A DNA stretch of 64,000 nt. It comes from Mycobacteriales bacterium. GTDB taxonomy: Bacteria > Actinomycetota > Actinomycetes > Mycobacteriales > SCTD01. Shown in pieces: positions 7,112-15,417 of the stretch. The notes under the pieces were generated by a model, which saw only the letters and a list, made by a program, of their open reading frames with translations, was not told the origin of the DNA and made no database searches. The position numbers and the translations under genes are program-made. Numbering within the stretch: position 1 is the stretch's first letter; the number at the start of each line of letters is the position of its first letter. The stretch is taken from positions 1 to 64,000 of the forward strand of contig JAUYQP010000041.1 in NCBI GenBank assembly GCA_030697205.1, given 5' to 3'.

Positions 7112-9499
7112 CTAGCGGGAGCGGCGGCGCAGCATCGGTCCGGTAAGGACCGCGAGAGCACCGAGGAACGTGGCGAGCAGGAGGGAGTACTGGTCGGCGA
7201 CGCCGACGGGCAGGGGCCGCGCGGCCGCGAGGGTGGCGGGCACGGGCGCGACCGGGGCAGCAGTGGGGGCCGTCTGCGGGACCGGCAGCGGCGCGGGGAC
7301 GACGGGCGGGACCGTCACCGGCACGACGGGCGCAGGCCCGCTGACGCCGCCGCCGGACACGACGGGGGTCACGGGCGCGGAGGTCGCGACGGTCGCAGGG
7401 GTTGCGGTCGGTGCGGACGTAGGCGCGGCCACGACCGGCTTCTCGAGCAAGGTGGCGAGGGCGAGCGTCGTGGACCGCAGCGACGCCGGCAGTGGTGCGT
7501 AGCCGCGGGGCAGCTGGCCCGGTGCGTCCCCCGGCTGCTGGCCACCCTCGACGGCGTAGCGCAGCAGGACCGCGTAGTCCGCGCGCGCCTGCGCATCGAG
7601 TGCGCTCGGCACAGTGGCGGCGTAGGTGAGGAAGGACAGGGGGTACGCCGCTGCCGCCTTCACGTCGGTCGCCACCTGCGGCGCCGCGGCGGTCGTGGGT
7701 GCCGGCAGGGTGGCTGCTGCCGCGAGCATCGACGCGGTCGTCGGGGCGACGAACTCACCGGAGGCGTTGCGCAGCTTGGCCATCGGGATGCCGTAGCGCG
7801 CGGCGCTCGCCGTGTCGGTGAGAGCCAGGGCGTAGCGGCCGCCGACCGGCTGCGGGGTGTTCTTCTTGTAGCCCGGCGGGATCGCGAGCGGCTGGTAGTC
7901 GGTGCGGGCGAGGGTGTCACCGCGGGCGGCGGACCGGGCGGCGTCGTGCAGGTCGGCGGCGTAGGGGTGCGCGTCCAGCGTGCACAGGTCCGGCTGGTCG
8001 GTCGTGAACTCACGGCAGTAGGGGTCGGCCTTCGGGAAGCCGTCCTGGGGCAGCGAGATCCCCTTGTAGTTCGGGTTGACCGTCATCCCGCTCGGGTCCG
8101 GTGCCCCGGCCAGGAACGCCCTGGCCTCGGCGTCCGTGCGCAGCCACTCCCAGACGTGTCGGGCGTCGTCGGTCAGTCCGGTCGGCAGCAGAACCTCCGC
8201 GATGGCGGGGTAGGTCAGCAGCGCGAAGCCCGGGTTGAGGGCCTGGAACTCCGGGTCGCGGGTCATGTCGAGCGGGTTGCCCTTGACGCTGTCGGCCTGG
8301 AAGTCGACGGCAAGCCGGTAGGACTGGGTGATGAGCTTCGCGACGAGGCGCGGGGTCAGCTGCAGCTCCCCGATGCGGGTCGCGTCGCGCAGCTGCACCT
8401 CGGTCGGGGCGTCGGATCGCGCCAGGCTGTCGATGTTGAAGGCCACGCCCATCCCGGACAGCGTCACCGGGGCGTAGGCAGGAGCCCGACCGGCGAGCTC
8501 CTCGGCCTCGACCTCACGACCGACGAAGACGACTCCCGGGTCGTCGCCCGCGAGGACCCGGCGGCCGGTGGCCTCGGGGACCTGGCTGAAGCCGAAGACC
8601 CGCTCGCCACCGGCGCACAGCGTCGGCTGCCAGCGGCTGATCGCCTCGACGACCGGCTCGTTGCCGACGGTGCGCCGCTCGGACGCGCCGAGCGGGCAGG
8701 ACAGGCCGAGCGGCTCGAACTGCAGCGGGAAGGTGAGACGCTGCGCCCAGTTGGTCGCCGACAGCGCCGAGCTCTCGAGCTGGTTGATGGCCGAGGTCGT
8801 GCGGGTCGATCCGTCGACCTCCTTGTTGCCGCGGGGGACGACGACGAGCCAGCACGACCGCCCCACGGTCGCACCGCCCACGGTGAGCGGCTCGCCGCAG
8901 CCGAGGCCCGCGGCCTCGCGGGCGGTCTGCACCTCGACGTACTCCAGGCCGCTGCCGTCCGGGCGGGTGCGCGCCAGCGGGATCTCGTTGGTGGTGCTCT
9001 GGTCGAAGAACTCGTTGCGGGCGCCTGTCGCGACCTTGCCGGACACCGCCTCGAACGGCACGAAGGCGTTGCCGCTCCCCGTCGTCACGTAGGTCTCGCG
9101 CGGGTCGACGACGCCACCCTGGTTGGTCTGCCGGGAGGTGACGTTCTGCCCGCCGCGGGTGTCACCGGCGAAGCCGCCGAACTGGCACTGCTCGCGCCGG
9201 GGGCCGTCGGCCGCGTCGCCCCAGCACTGGAAGACCTGCAGAAAGTTGACGGCGAGGTTGCCCGTCGCGGGCTCGGTCGGGGCGCCGCCCTTCCACGACA
9301 CCTCGACGACCTGGTTGATGAGGTTCTTCGTCTGGCTGACGGTGACCGACAGCCCGGCGAAGTCTCCGGCGCCGGACTTGGTGACCGCGGACGCGGTGGT
9401 CTCGGCAGCGGTCGCAGGGCCGGTCGTCGTCGCGATCGGGAGGGCCGCGACGACGGCGAGCAGCGCAACGGCCGCGAGGGCCCGCGGGGACCTGGTCAT
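7112..9499 (-). CDS. Large anchored surface protein with a PstS-like C-terminal region
   Basis: A 795-residue precursor. It has a signal peptide (about 1-31), a long N-terminal region with Cys pairs (FQCWGDAADGPRREQCQ), a central region rich in aromatic and Pro residues, and a region at about 640-720 (AYPLSFLTYA..., LLRYAVEGGQQPGD..., GYAPLPASL) that closely resembles the end of PstS proteins. A Pro/Val/Ala stalk and a final membrane segment plus MLRRRSR tail anchor it. LPVGV precedes the anchor but is not an LPXTG. The ATG overlaps the stop of pstS (ATGA, 9496-9499). The combination suggests a giant divergent phosphate-binding or envelope component; the function is inferred. Confidence 0.8.
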   Translation of the reverse strand: MTRSPRALAAVALLAVVAALPIATTTGPATAAETTASAVTKSGAGDFAGLSVTVSQTKNLINQVVEVSWKGGAPTEPATGNLAVNFLQVFQCWGDAADGPRREQCQFGGFAGDTRGGQNVTSRQTNQGGVVDPRETYVTTGSGNAFVPFEAVSGKVATGARNEFFDQSTTNEIPLARTRPDGSGLEYVEVQTAREAAGLGCGEPLTVGGATVGRSCWLVVVPRGNKEVDGSTRTTSAINQLESSALSATNWAQRLTFPLQFEPLGLSCPLGASERRTVGNEPVVEAISRWQPTLCAGGERVFGFSQVPEATGRRVLAGDDPGVVFVGREVEAEELAGRAPAYAPVTLSGMGVAFNIDSLARSDAPTEVQLRDATRIGELQLTPRLVAKLITQSYRLAVDFQADSVKGNPLDMTRDPEFQALNPGFALLTYPAIAEVLLPTGLTDDARHVWEWLRTDAEARAFLAGAPDPSGMTVNPNYKGISLPQDGFPKADPYCREFTTDQPDLCTLDAHPYAADLHDAARSAARGDTLARTDYQPLAIPPGYKKNTPQPVGGRYALALTDTASAARYGIPMAKLRNASGEFVAPTTASMLAAAATLPAPTTAAAPQVATDVKAAAAYPLSFLTYAATVPSALDAQARADYAVLLRYAVEGGQQPGDAPGQLPRGYAPLPASLRSTTLALATLLEKPVVAAPTSAPTATPATVATSAPVTPVVSGGGVSGPAPVVPVTVPPVVPAPLPVPQTAPTAAPVAPVPATLAAARPLPVGVADQYSLLLATFLGALAVLTGPMLRRRSR

Positions 9500-11166
9500 G
9501 TGAGGTCCCGCTTCAGCCGGCCGTCGAGCAGAGGCGGCAGGATCGTGACGGCGAGCAGCACGGCGATGGCCAGCAGCACCAGGGCTGTGCCGGAGCCGAC
9601 GCCACCGGCACCGATCGACACCGGGATCGCGGCGATCTGCTGACCGTTGGCGTCGACGGCGCCGTCGGTGATGACCGCGCCGGTGTCGGGGTCGACCGTG
9701 ACGGTGCCCGGGCCGGCCACGCCGCTCACCGCGCCCGGCAGGACGGGCGCTCCCGCGACACCGGATCCGGTGGTGCCCGAGGTCGTCGTACCTCCGGTGG
9801 TCCCTGCGGCACTGCCACCTGTGGTCCCCTGAGCAGCCGCGCCACCGGTGGTGCCGGTTGTCGTCGTGCCACCCGCGGCGCGGGTGCCGACGCACTGCGA
9901 GGCGCCCTGCTTGTCGCAGGCCTGTGGCTGCGGCGCGTTCTTGGCGAGCGTGTTCTCGCCGGTCGCGGAGAAGGTCGGGTTGTTGCACTTCTTGATGTCG
10001 GTGTCCTGCGCGGCAACGCCGGGGATGCGACGGACCTGCTTGAGGCCGGCCTCCACGAGGTTGATGGGCAGCGGGGAGTAGCCGAGGTCCTCGGCCTCCT
10101 GCTGGCCCTGGCACAGGAAGTAGTAGGCGAAGGCGCCGAGTGACTTGCCCTTCTCGTTGTTGAACGAGTCCGACAGCGCGGTCGGCACGATCATGTAGCT
10201 GTAGCTGGACAGCTGGTAGGACCGCGGGTCGGTGTTGCGGTAGACGCCGCGCAGGTCCGGGGTGAGGTAGGTCTTGCTCGACGGATTCTCGTCGACCTTC
10301 GCCTTGAGCAGCGCGACTGCGACGTTGCTCGCCGTAGGCTCGACGTAGTAGCCGCCGTCGTTGAGGACCTTGGCCGACGGGAAGCGCAGGTTCAGCGCGT
10401 AGCTGTACTCGACGTAGGTGATCGCGCCCTCGCTCTGGTCCTGCGCGACGTAGCCCGAGACGTTGAGCGAGCCGGCCAGGGCGACGAAGCCGCGGCCGTC
10501 CTTGACGGGGTAGTTCGACGTCGTGCCGCAAGGGACCGGGCGACCCACGAGACCGCACCAGGCGTCCCAGGTCTGCTGGTGCCGGTCGGCCATCCACGAG
10601 GTCAGCTGCGCGGTCGTGCCCGACCCGTCAGAGCGCACCACCGGGACGATGCGACGGGCCGGCAGGACGAGACCCGGGTTGTCGGCCTTGATCTTCGGGT
10701 CGTTCCACTGCGTGATGGTGCCGGTGAAGATGCCGGCGATGCTCGAGCCCGACAGCCGCAGGTCGGTGACCCGCTTGCCACCGATCTTGAGGTTGTACAT
10801 GAACGCGGTGCCGCCGGCGACGATCGGCATGTAGGCGAAGGCGCGGGTCGGCGGCTCGTCGACGGTGTCGCCGTCCTTGATGCCGTAGGCGATCTCGCTG
10901 ACGCCGAAGTCGACCGTGCCGTTCTTGAACTGGTTGCGGCCGTCCGACGACCCGGTGCTCGCGTAGTTGACCTTCAGGCCGTACTGGTTGACGTTGCGGC
11001 GCCACTGGTCGATCGCGTTGGCGCTCCACGTCGAGCCGGCGCCGCTGGTCGGGACGTAGCTCTCGGCCTGCACGGGCGCGGCGACGAGCAGCGGGGCGGC
11101 CACCACGGCAAGGGCCAGGAGGCGGGTCAGGAGGCGGGGCACGAGGCGGTCCTTCACGGGGGTCAT
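9496..11166 (-). CDS. pstS: Phosphate-binding protein PstS, membrane-tethered (system 1)
   Basis: A 556-residue precursor. It has a signal peptide (about 1-33), then a PstS domain with GAGSTWSANAIDQW, GTVDFGVSEIAYG, the VVRSDGSGTTAQL phosphate-loop motif, and DLGYSPLPINLV at its end. Unlike lipoprotein PstS it has no lipobox. Instead a Thr/Gly-rich linker (about 430-490) leads to a C-terminal membrane helix and a LLDGRLKRDLT tail. It therefore seems tethered by its C-terminus. The start codon overlaps the pstA stop (TGATG), and there is no strong Shine-Dalgarno, so coupling to pstA is likely. The unusual gene order, with pstS after pstCA, is worth noting. Confidence 0.92.
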   Translation of the reverse strand: MTPVKDRLVPRLLTRLLALAVVAAPLLVAAPVQAESYVPTSGAGSTWSANAIDQWRRNVNQYGLKVNYASTGSSDGRNQFKNGTVDFGVSEIAYGIKDGDTVDEPPTRAFAYMPIVAGGTAFMYNLKIGGKRVTDLRLSGSSIAGIFTGTITQWNDPKIKADNPGLVLPARRIVPVVRSDGSGTTAQLTSWMADRHQQTWDAWCGLVGRPVPCGTTSNYPVKDGRGFVALAGSLNVSGYVAQDQSEGAITYVEYSYALNLRFPSAKVLNDGGYYVEPTASNVAVALLKAKVDENPSSKTYLTPDLRGVYRNTDPRSYQLSSYSYMIVPTALSDSFNNEKGKSLGAFAYYFLCQGQQEAEDLGYSPLPINLVEAGLKQVRRIPGVAAQDTDIKKCNNPTFSATGENTLAKNAPQPQACDKQGASQCVGTRAAGGTTTTGTTGGAAAQGTTGGSAAGTTGGTTTSGTTGSGVAGAPVLPGAVSGVAGPGTVTVDPDTGAVITDGAVDANGQQIAAIPVSIGAGGVGSGTALVLLAIAVLLAVTILPPLLDGRLKRDLT

Positions 11167-12443
11167 CAGGAGTACGACGGGGGGCTCGGGTGCGGCGGGC
11201 CGTCCTGCGGCGGGACACGTCTCGGCATGACGTTCGGCAGGACGACGGTCCGGTGCGGCGCGAGGGAGGCTGCGGCGGACGGTCGGGCGGCCAAGCGCTC
11301 GGCGTCGCTCGCGGACTGGCGGGCGCGGCGACGGGACTGGGCCTTGCTCAGCTGGCCCGCCGGCCTGCCGCCGAGGGTGCGGGCCAGCACGAACAGCCCG
11401 AGCACCAGCACGAGCAGGACGAGGGCGGCCCCGAAGCCGCGGGCGATCTGCACCGGCTGCGGCGACTTGACGAGCTCGAAGACGGCCAGCGGCAGAGACA
11501 CCATCGGGCCGCTGAACGGGTTGGTGTTGGTGTAGGCGGTGTAGCCGGCGGTGAGCAGCACCGGGCTGGTCTCGCCGATGCCGCGCGCGGTGCCGAGGAT
11601 GACAGCGGTGGCCAGACCGCTGCGCGAGGTCGGCAGGGTCACGTGCCACGCGGTGCGCCAGCGGCCGGCGCCGAGGGCGAGCGAGGCCTCCTTCAGCGAG
11701 CCGGGCACGAGGCGCAGCACGACGTCGGAGGCGCGGATGATGATCGGCAGCATCATGACGCTGATGGCCATGGCCGCAGCGAAGCCGCTCTTGGGGACGC
11801 CCAGGGCCTGGATGAGCGTCGCCAGGACGAACAGCCCGCAGACGATGGACGGCAGCGCGGTCATCGCCTCGACGACGGTGCGGACCAGGCGGCTCGCCTT
11901 GCCCGGGACCTCGTTGAGGTAGACCGCGCAGGCGATGCCGAGCGGGATCACGATCGCCAGCGCGATGGAGATCATGATCAGGGTGCCGAGGATCGCGTGC
12001 AGCACGCCGCCGACGTCGATCGGGCTGAGCGAGCCGGCGTTGGCGAGGTCCTCGGTGACGAGGTTGAGGTGCGTGATCGCGGTGCGGCCCTTGTAGACCG
12101 TGAAGCCGGCGACGAGGACCAGGCAGCCGAACAGCGTCGCGGCGAGGCTGTGCGCCGCGACCTGGGCGACCCGGTCCTTCACGGCGAGCGAGCCCTCGTC
12201 CATGCCGACCAGCAGCGCGTAGATCCCGAGGAACAGCGCGTAGGCCATGACGACGAAGCCGAGCGGGCCGGACAGGGGCGCGAGGAAGTCGAAGGCGACC
12301 GCGGTGGTCGCGACGGATCCGACAGCCGCACCGAGGACGGCGTAGACCTCAGTGGCCCGGACCCCGCCGGTGCGGCGGCGGACCTCCGGCGAGCGCTCCT
12401 GCGGCTGCGCCGTCGTCGCGGGCGGGCTGGCGAGCAGCGTCAT
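11166..12443 (-). CDS. pstA: Phosphate ABC permease PstA (system 1)
   Basis: The 425-residue inner-membrane permease subunit has about eight hydrophobic segments. The family loop is present as VPGSLKEASLALGAGRWRTAWHVTLPTSRSG, the EAA-type motif that contacts PstB. It has an extra N-terminal pair of membrane segments and a C-terminal basic extension compared with a usual PstA of about 300 residues. The PstA of system 2 shares the long N-terminus. The ATG at 12443 overlaps the pstC stop (ATGA). It works with PstC to form the phosphate channel. Confidence 0.94.
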   Translation of the reverse strand: MTLLASPPATTAQPQERSPEVRRRTGGVRATEVYAVLGAAVGSVATTAVAFDFLAPLSGPLGFVVMAYALFLGIYALLVGMDEGSLAVKDRVAQVAAHSLAATLFGCLVLVAGFTVYKGRTAITHLNLVTEDLANAGSLSPIDVGGVLHAILGTLIMISIALAIVIPLGIACAVYLNEVPGKASRLVRTVVEAMTALPSIVCGLFVLATLIQALGVPKSGFAAAMAISVMMLPIIIRASDVVLRLVPGSLKEASLALGAGRWRTAWHVTLPTSRSGLATAVILGTARGIGETSPVLLTAGYTAYTNTNPFSGPMVSLPLAVFELVKSPQPVQIARGFGAALVLLVLVLGLFVLARTLGGRPAGQLSKAQSRRRARQSASDAERLAARPSAAASLAPHRTVVLPNVMPRRVPPQDGPPHPSPPSYS

Positions 12444-13447
12444 GCGTCGCTCGATGCGCCGGAGCGGGACCTCGCGACGACCGTGGCCGCGGCGAAGTTG
12501 ATGACGAGGGTGATGAGGAACAGCGCGAGCCCGGCCGCCATCAGCGCGGACAGGCCGATCGGTGTGGCTTCTCCGAAGCGCAGCGCGATGAGGGCGCTGA
12601 CGGAGTTGCTGCCGTTCTGCAGGATGTGCGGCTGGATCACGAACACCGGCGAGATGATCATGAAGACCGCGATGGTCTCGCCCATCGCGCGGCCGAGGCC
12701 GAGCATCGTGCCGCCGATGATGCCGCCCATACCGAAGGGCAGGACGACCGCGCGGACCATGCCCCACTTGGTGGCGCCAAGGGCGTAGGCGCCCTCGCGC
12801 TCACCGGCAGGTGCCTGGCTGAAGACCTCGCGCATGACGGAGCAGGCAATCGGCGTGATCATCAGCGCGACGACCATGCCGGCGATGAAGGTCGAGCTCG
12901 TGAGGACCGTCGCCGACGACAGCGGGTCGCTCGGGTCGGCGCCGTCGACCCGGAACGGCGGGAACCACCCGACGTAGGTCGCGAGCCAGCGGGAGAGGCC
13001 GAGCACGTGGCCCTGCAGGAAGAAGAAGCCCCAGAGCCCGTAGACGACGCTCGGCACGGCGGCCATCAGGTCCACGAGGCTGATCAGGGTCCGCCGCAGG
13101 CCGACGGGGGCGTACTCCGACAGGTACAGCGCGGTCCCGAGCGCCAGCGGCAGTGCGAAGGTCACGGCCACCACGGCGATGAGGGCGGTGCCCGTGATGA
13201 CGGCAGCGATGCCGAAGGTCCCGCTGTCCGGCTCCCAGGCGCTGGTGGTGAGGAACGAGAAGCCGGCCTCGTCCAGTGCGGTGCTCGCGCGGTAGGCGAG
13301 GAACAGCCCGACCAGCGTCATGATCGCGAGGACCGTCGCCCCGCTGCCCTTGAGGATCCCGAGGAAGACCCGGTCGGCCCCGTGGGCCCGCGACTCCAGG
13401 GTGCGCGGGACGTCCGGCGACGCGGGCACGTCGAGCGCGGCCGTCAC
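12440..13447 (-). CDS. pstC: Phosphate ABC permease PstC (system 1)
   Basis: A 335-residue permease with six to seven membrane segments and the EAA-loop sequence APAGEREGAYALGATKWGMVRAVVLPFGMGG. VPSVVYGLWG is typical of PstC. The GTG at 13447 is chosen because GGGGGAG lies 5 nt upstream; an in-frame GTG two codons earlier is the alternative. It is the first gene of the minus-strand operon, and 178 nt separate it from the divergent mshD. Downstream pstA overlaps it by 4 nt. Confidence 0.94.
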   Translation of the reverse strand: MTAALDVPASPDVPRTLESRAHGADRVFLGILKGSGATVLAIMTLVGLFLAYRASTALDEAGFSFLTTSAWEPDSGTFGIAAVITGTALIAVVAVTFALPLALGTALYLSEYAPVGLRRTLISLVDLMAAVPSVVYGLWGFFFLQGHVLGLSRWLATYVGWFPPFRVDGADPSDPLSSATVLTSSTFIAGMVVALMITPIACSVMREVFSQAPAGEREGAYALGATKWGMVRAVVLPFGMGGIIGGTMLGLGRAMGETIAVFMIISPVFVIQPHILQNGSNSVSALIALRFGEATPIGLSALMAAGLALFLITLVINFAAATVVARSRSGASSDA

Positions 13448-13625
13448 TGGCACTCCCCCCGAGCTGGTGTGAACGGGCCGCCCCTGGGCAGGCCCGACTG
13501 GTTGCCTTGCGAGGGTGCGGGCCGGCGACGACCGGCCAACGGCCCGCGTCCGACCGGCCCGTGTCTGCCGGGTGAACAGTCGGGGTCGCGCGGCGCGGTG
13601 CGCCCCGATGGGTAGCGTTCGTCGC
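13448..13625. promoter_or_regulatory. Divergent promoter region between pst operon 1 and mshD
   Basis: On the minus strand, GTTCACCCGGC (complement of 13567-13577) matches one PHO-box unit, and a second, weaker GTTCACACC lies close to the pstC start (near 13466). Neither is followed at 11 nt by a good second unit, so PhoP control of this operon is plausible but less clear than for system 2. On the plus strand a TAGCGT hexamer (13614-13619) lies 6 nt before the mshD GTG, a layout typical of leaderless actinobacterial transcripts. Confidence 0.45.
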
Positions 13626-14558
13626 GTGACCCCCGACCACGGCCCGGCCCCCCGCGTCGTGCGCCGGCTGTCCACCGACGAGGTCGCCGCGGTCCGTGCG
13701 CTCGTCGACGCCGTGACCTCCGAGGACGGCCACCCGCCGCTGTCGGACCACGTGCTGCTGCACCTGCCGGTCGGCGGCGACGACGACGTCCGCCACCTGC
13801 TCGTCGAGGACGCCAGCGGCCTGCTCGGCTACGCCCACCTCGACGTCACCGACGCGGTCTCCGGCTCGAGCGGCGAGCTCGCCGTGCACCCGTCGGCCCG
13901 CCGCCACGGCGTCGGTCGGCGGCTCGTCGACGCGCTGCTCGCCGAGTCGCCCGACGGCCGGCTGCGGCTGTGGGCCCACGGCGAGCACCCGGGGGCTCGC
14001 GCCCTCGCGGGCTCGCTCGGCTTCGAGCGGTCACGGGCGCTGTGGCAGCTGCGGCGCCCGCTGTCGGACGCCCTTCCGTCGTACGACCTGCCCGAGGGGC
14101 TGGAGCTGCGGCCCTTCGTCGTCGGTCGCGACGAGGCGGCCTGGGTGGAGGTCAACGCGCGGGCGTTCGCCGACCACCCGGACCAGGGGTCGTGGACCGT
14201 GAAGGACGTGCTGCTGCGGGAGAAGGAGGGCTGGTTCGACCCGGCCGGCTTCTTCCTGGCCTGCCGCGGCGACCGGCTGGTGGGGTTCCACTGGACCAAG
14301 GTGCACGGGGCGTCGGTCGAGGAGCACGGTCATGCCCACGGTGAGCTCGGTGAGGTCTACGTCGTCGGTGTCGACCCGTCGGAGCAGGGCCGCGGCCTCG
14401 GGCCGGTGCTGACCCTCGTCGGGCTGCACCACCTGCAGCAGCGCGGGCTGCCCGAGGCGATGCTCTACGTCGACGAGGGCAACACCAACGCGATCAGGGT
14501 CTACGAACGGCTCGGCTTCACCCGCTACGGCACCGACGTGAGCTTCAGCCGCGGCTGA
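13626..14558 (+). CDS. mshD: Mycothiol synthase MshD
   Basis: The 310-residue enzyme acetylates Cys-GlcN-Ins in the last step of mycothiol synthesis. It has two tandem GNAT domains: an N-terminal one with LAVHPSARRHGVGRRLVDAL and a C-terminal one with VYVVGVDPSEQGRGLGPVLT, both acetyl-CoA-binding motifs. NAIRVYERLGFTRYGTD ends the second domain as in known MshD. The GTG start at 13626 has a -10-like TAGCGT 6 nt upstream and no Shine-Dalgarno, suggesting leaderless translation. mshD also lies beside phosphate-transport genes in Mycobacterium tuberculosis (Rv0819 next to phoT), so the linkage is conserved. Confidence 0.93.
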   Translation: MTPDHGPAPRVVRRLSTDEVAAVRALVDAVTSEDGHPPLSDHVLLHLPVGGDDDVRHLLVEDASGLLGYAHLDVTDAVSGSSGELAVHPSARRHGVGRRLVDALLAESPDGRLRLWAHGEHPGARALAGSLGFERSRALWQLRRPLSDALPSYDLPEGLELRPFVVGRDEAAWVEVNARAFADHPDQGSWTVKDVLLREKEGWFDPAGFFLACRGDRLVGFHWTKVHGASVEEHGHAHGELGEVYVVGVDPSEQGRGLGPVLTLVGLHHLQQRGLPEAMLYVDEGNTNAIRVYERLGFTRYGTDVSFSRG

Positions 14559-14629
14559 CCGGTGTCCACAGGGGCTCGCCGGCAGCCCCGTCGGCGTGTC
14601 ACACTTCCAGTCATACTCTGGAGGTGGCG

Positions 14630-14911
14630 ATGTCCGAGGCGAGCAGCGAGACCTCCGCCGACGAGCGCTTCGGTCGGCGCACCGTGTCGATGCCCCAGTC
14701 GGTGCTCGTGCGCGTCGACCAGCGGGTCGCCAGTCGCGAGTTCTCGGCCTACGTCACGGAGGCGGTCCGCCGACAGCTCGAGCGCGACGACCTGCTGGAG
14801 CTGATCGCGGAGTTCGGCCCCTCCGACCCCGAGGCCGATGCGATCGCGGACGCCCGCCTGGAGGCCGCCCTCGCGGAGGCGGGGGTCGTCACCGACCACG
14901 GTGCGCAGTGA
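14630..14911 (+). CDS. Ribbon-helix-helix antitoxin-like protein (VapB type)
   Basis: A 93-residue acidic protein. Residues 15-50 (RRTVSMPQSVLVRVDQRV..., FSAYVTEAVRRQLERDD) have the beta strand and two helices of a CopG/RHH DNA-binding domain. The acidic C-terminus (DPEADAIADARLEAALAEAG) would cover the toxin. The ATG at 14630 has a perfect GGAGG 5 nt upstream; the GTG at 14624 is less well placed. Its stop overlaps the start of the PIN-domain gene (GTGA), the usual antitoxin-first arrangement. Confidence 0.8.
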   Translation: MSEASSETSADERFGRRTVSMPQSVLVRVDQRVASREFSAYVTEAVRRQLERDDLLELIAEFGPSDPEADAIADARLEAALAEAGVVTDHGAQ

Positions 14912-15312
14912 GGCAGGGCACCCCCTTCCGGACGCTGCTCCTCGACGCGGAGGGCGTCTCTGCCGTAGCAACCCGCCACCTCACCGTGCGGAGGTACCTC
15001 GCGGCTGCGGCCGCCCACAGCGCCCGGGTTGCCGCCCCCTGGACCGTGCTGGCCGAGACGCTGCACGGCAGCGGTCGGCGGGCCCGCGAGCACGCCGTGA
15101 GCCGGCTGTCCCTCGTCGAGCTCACCGCGGACCACTACCGCGACGCCGCCCGCCTCATGGACCGCGCGTCTCTCGGCGGCCGCACGATCGACGCCCTGGT
15201 GGTCGCGGCGGCGAGGACCTGCGAGAAGCCCGTCGTGATCGTGACCAGTGATCCCGGCGACATCAAGGCGCTCATCCGGGGGGAGCCCGGTATCGCCGTG
15301 GTGGCGGTCTGA
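14908..15312 (+). CDS. PIN-domain ribonuclease toxin (VapC-like)
   Basis: A 134-residue protein with the four acidic residues of a PIN nuclease: Asp13 (LLLDAEG), Glu50 (VLAETLHG), Asp95 (TIDALVVAAA) and Asp115 (VTSDPGDI). PIN toxins cleave specific RNAs with Mg2+. The GTG start lies inside the antitoxin stop region, with a 4-nt overlap. The N-terminus begins RQGTPFRTLLLDAEG, slightly longer before the first Asp than many VapC. The specific RNA target is unknown. Confidence 0.82.
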   Translation: MRQGTPFRTLLLDAEGVSAVATRHLTVRRYLAAAAAHSARVAAPWTVLAETLHGSGRRAREHAVSRLSLVELTADHYRDAARLMDRASLGGRTIDALVVAAARTCEKPVVIVTSDPGDIKALIRGEPGIAVVAV

Positions 15313-15335
15313 CCGTCACCGGTCCGCCGCAGGTC

Positions 15336-15346
15336 GTTCACCTGCG
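15336..15346 (+). promoter_or_regulatory. Single PHO-box-like unit before a phosphoesterase gene
   Basis: GTTCACCTGCG lies 71 nt before the GTG of the downstream metallophosphoesterase. No matching second unit sits 11 nt away on either side. A TATGGG hexamer (15363-15368) could be the -10. PhoP control is possible only as a weak site. Confidence 0.3.
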
Positions 15347-15417
15347 ATCGGCGTACGCGACGTATGGGCTCGCCAGGGTCGGGGCGACCCGTCAGCCCGC
15401 GTCCCCGGAGGACCGCC

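Noticed and set aside
7946-9643. Open frame of 565 codons on the plus strand
   Set aside because: It runs antisense to the large anchored protein and pstS, with no recognisable family and typical shadow composition.
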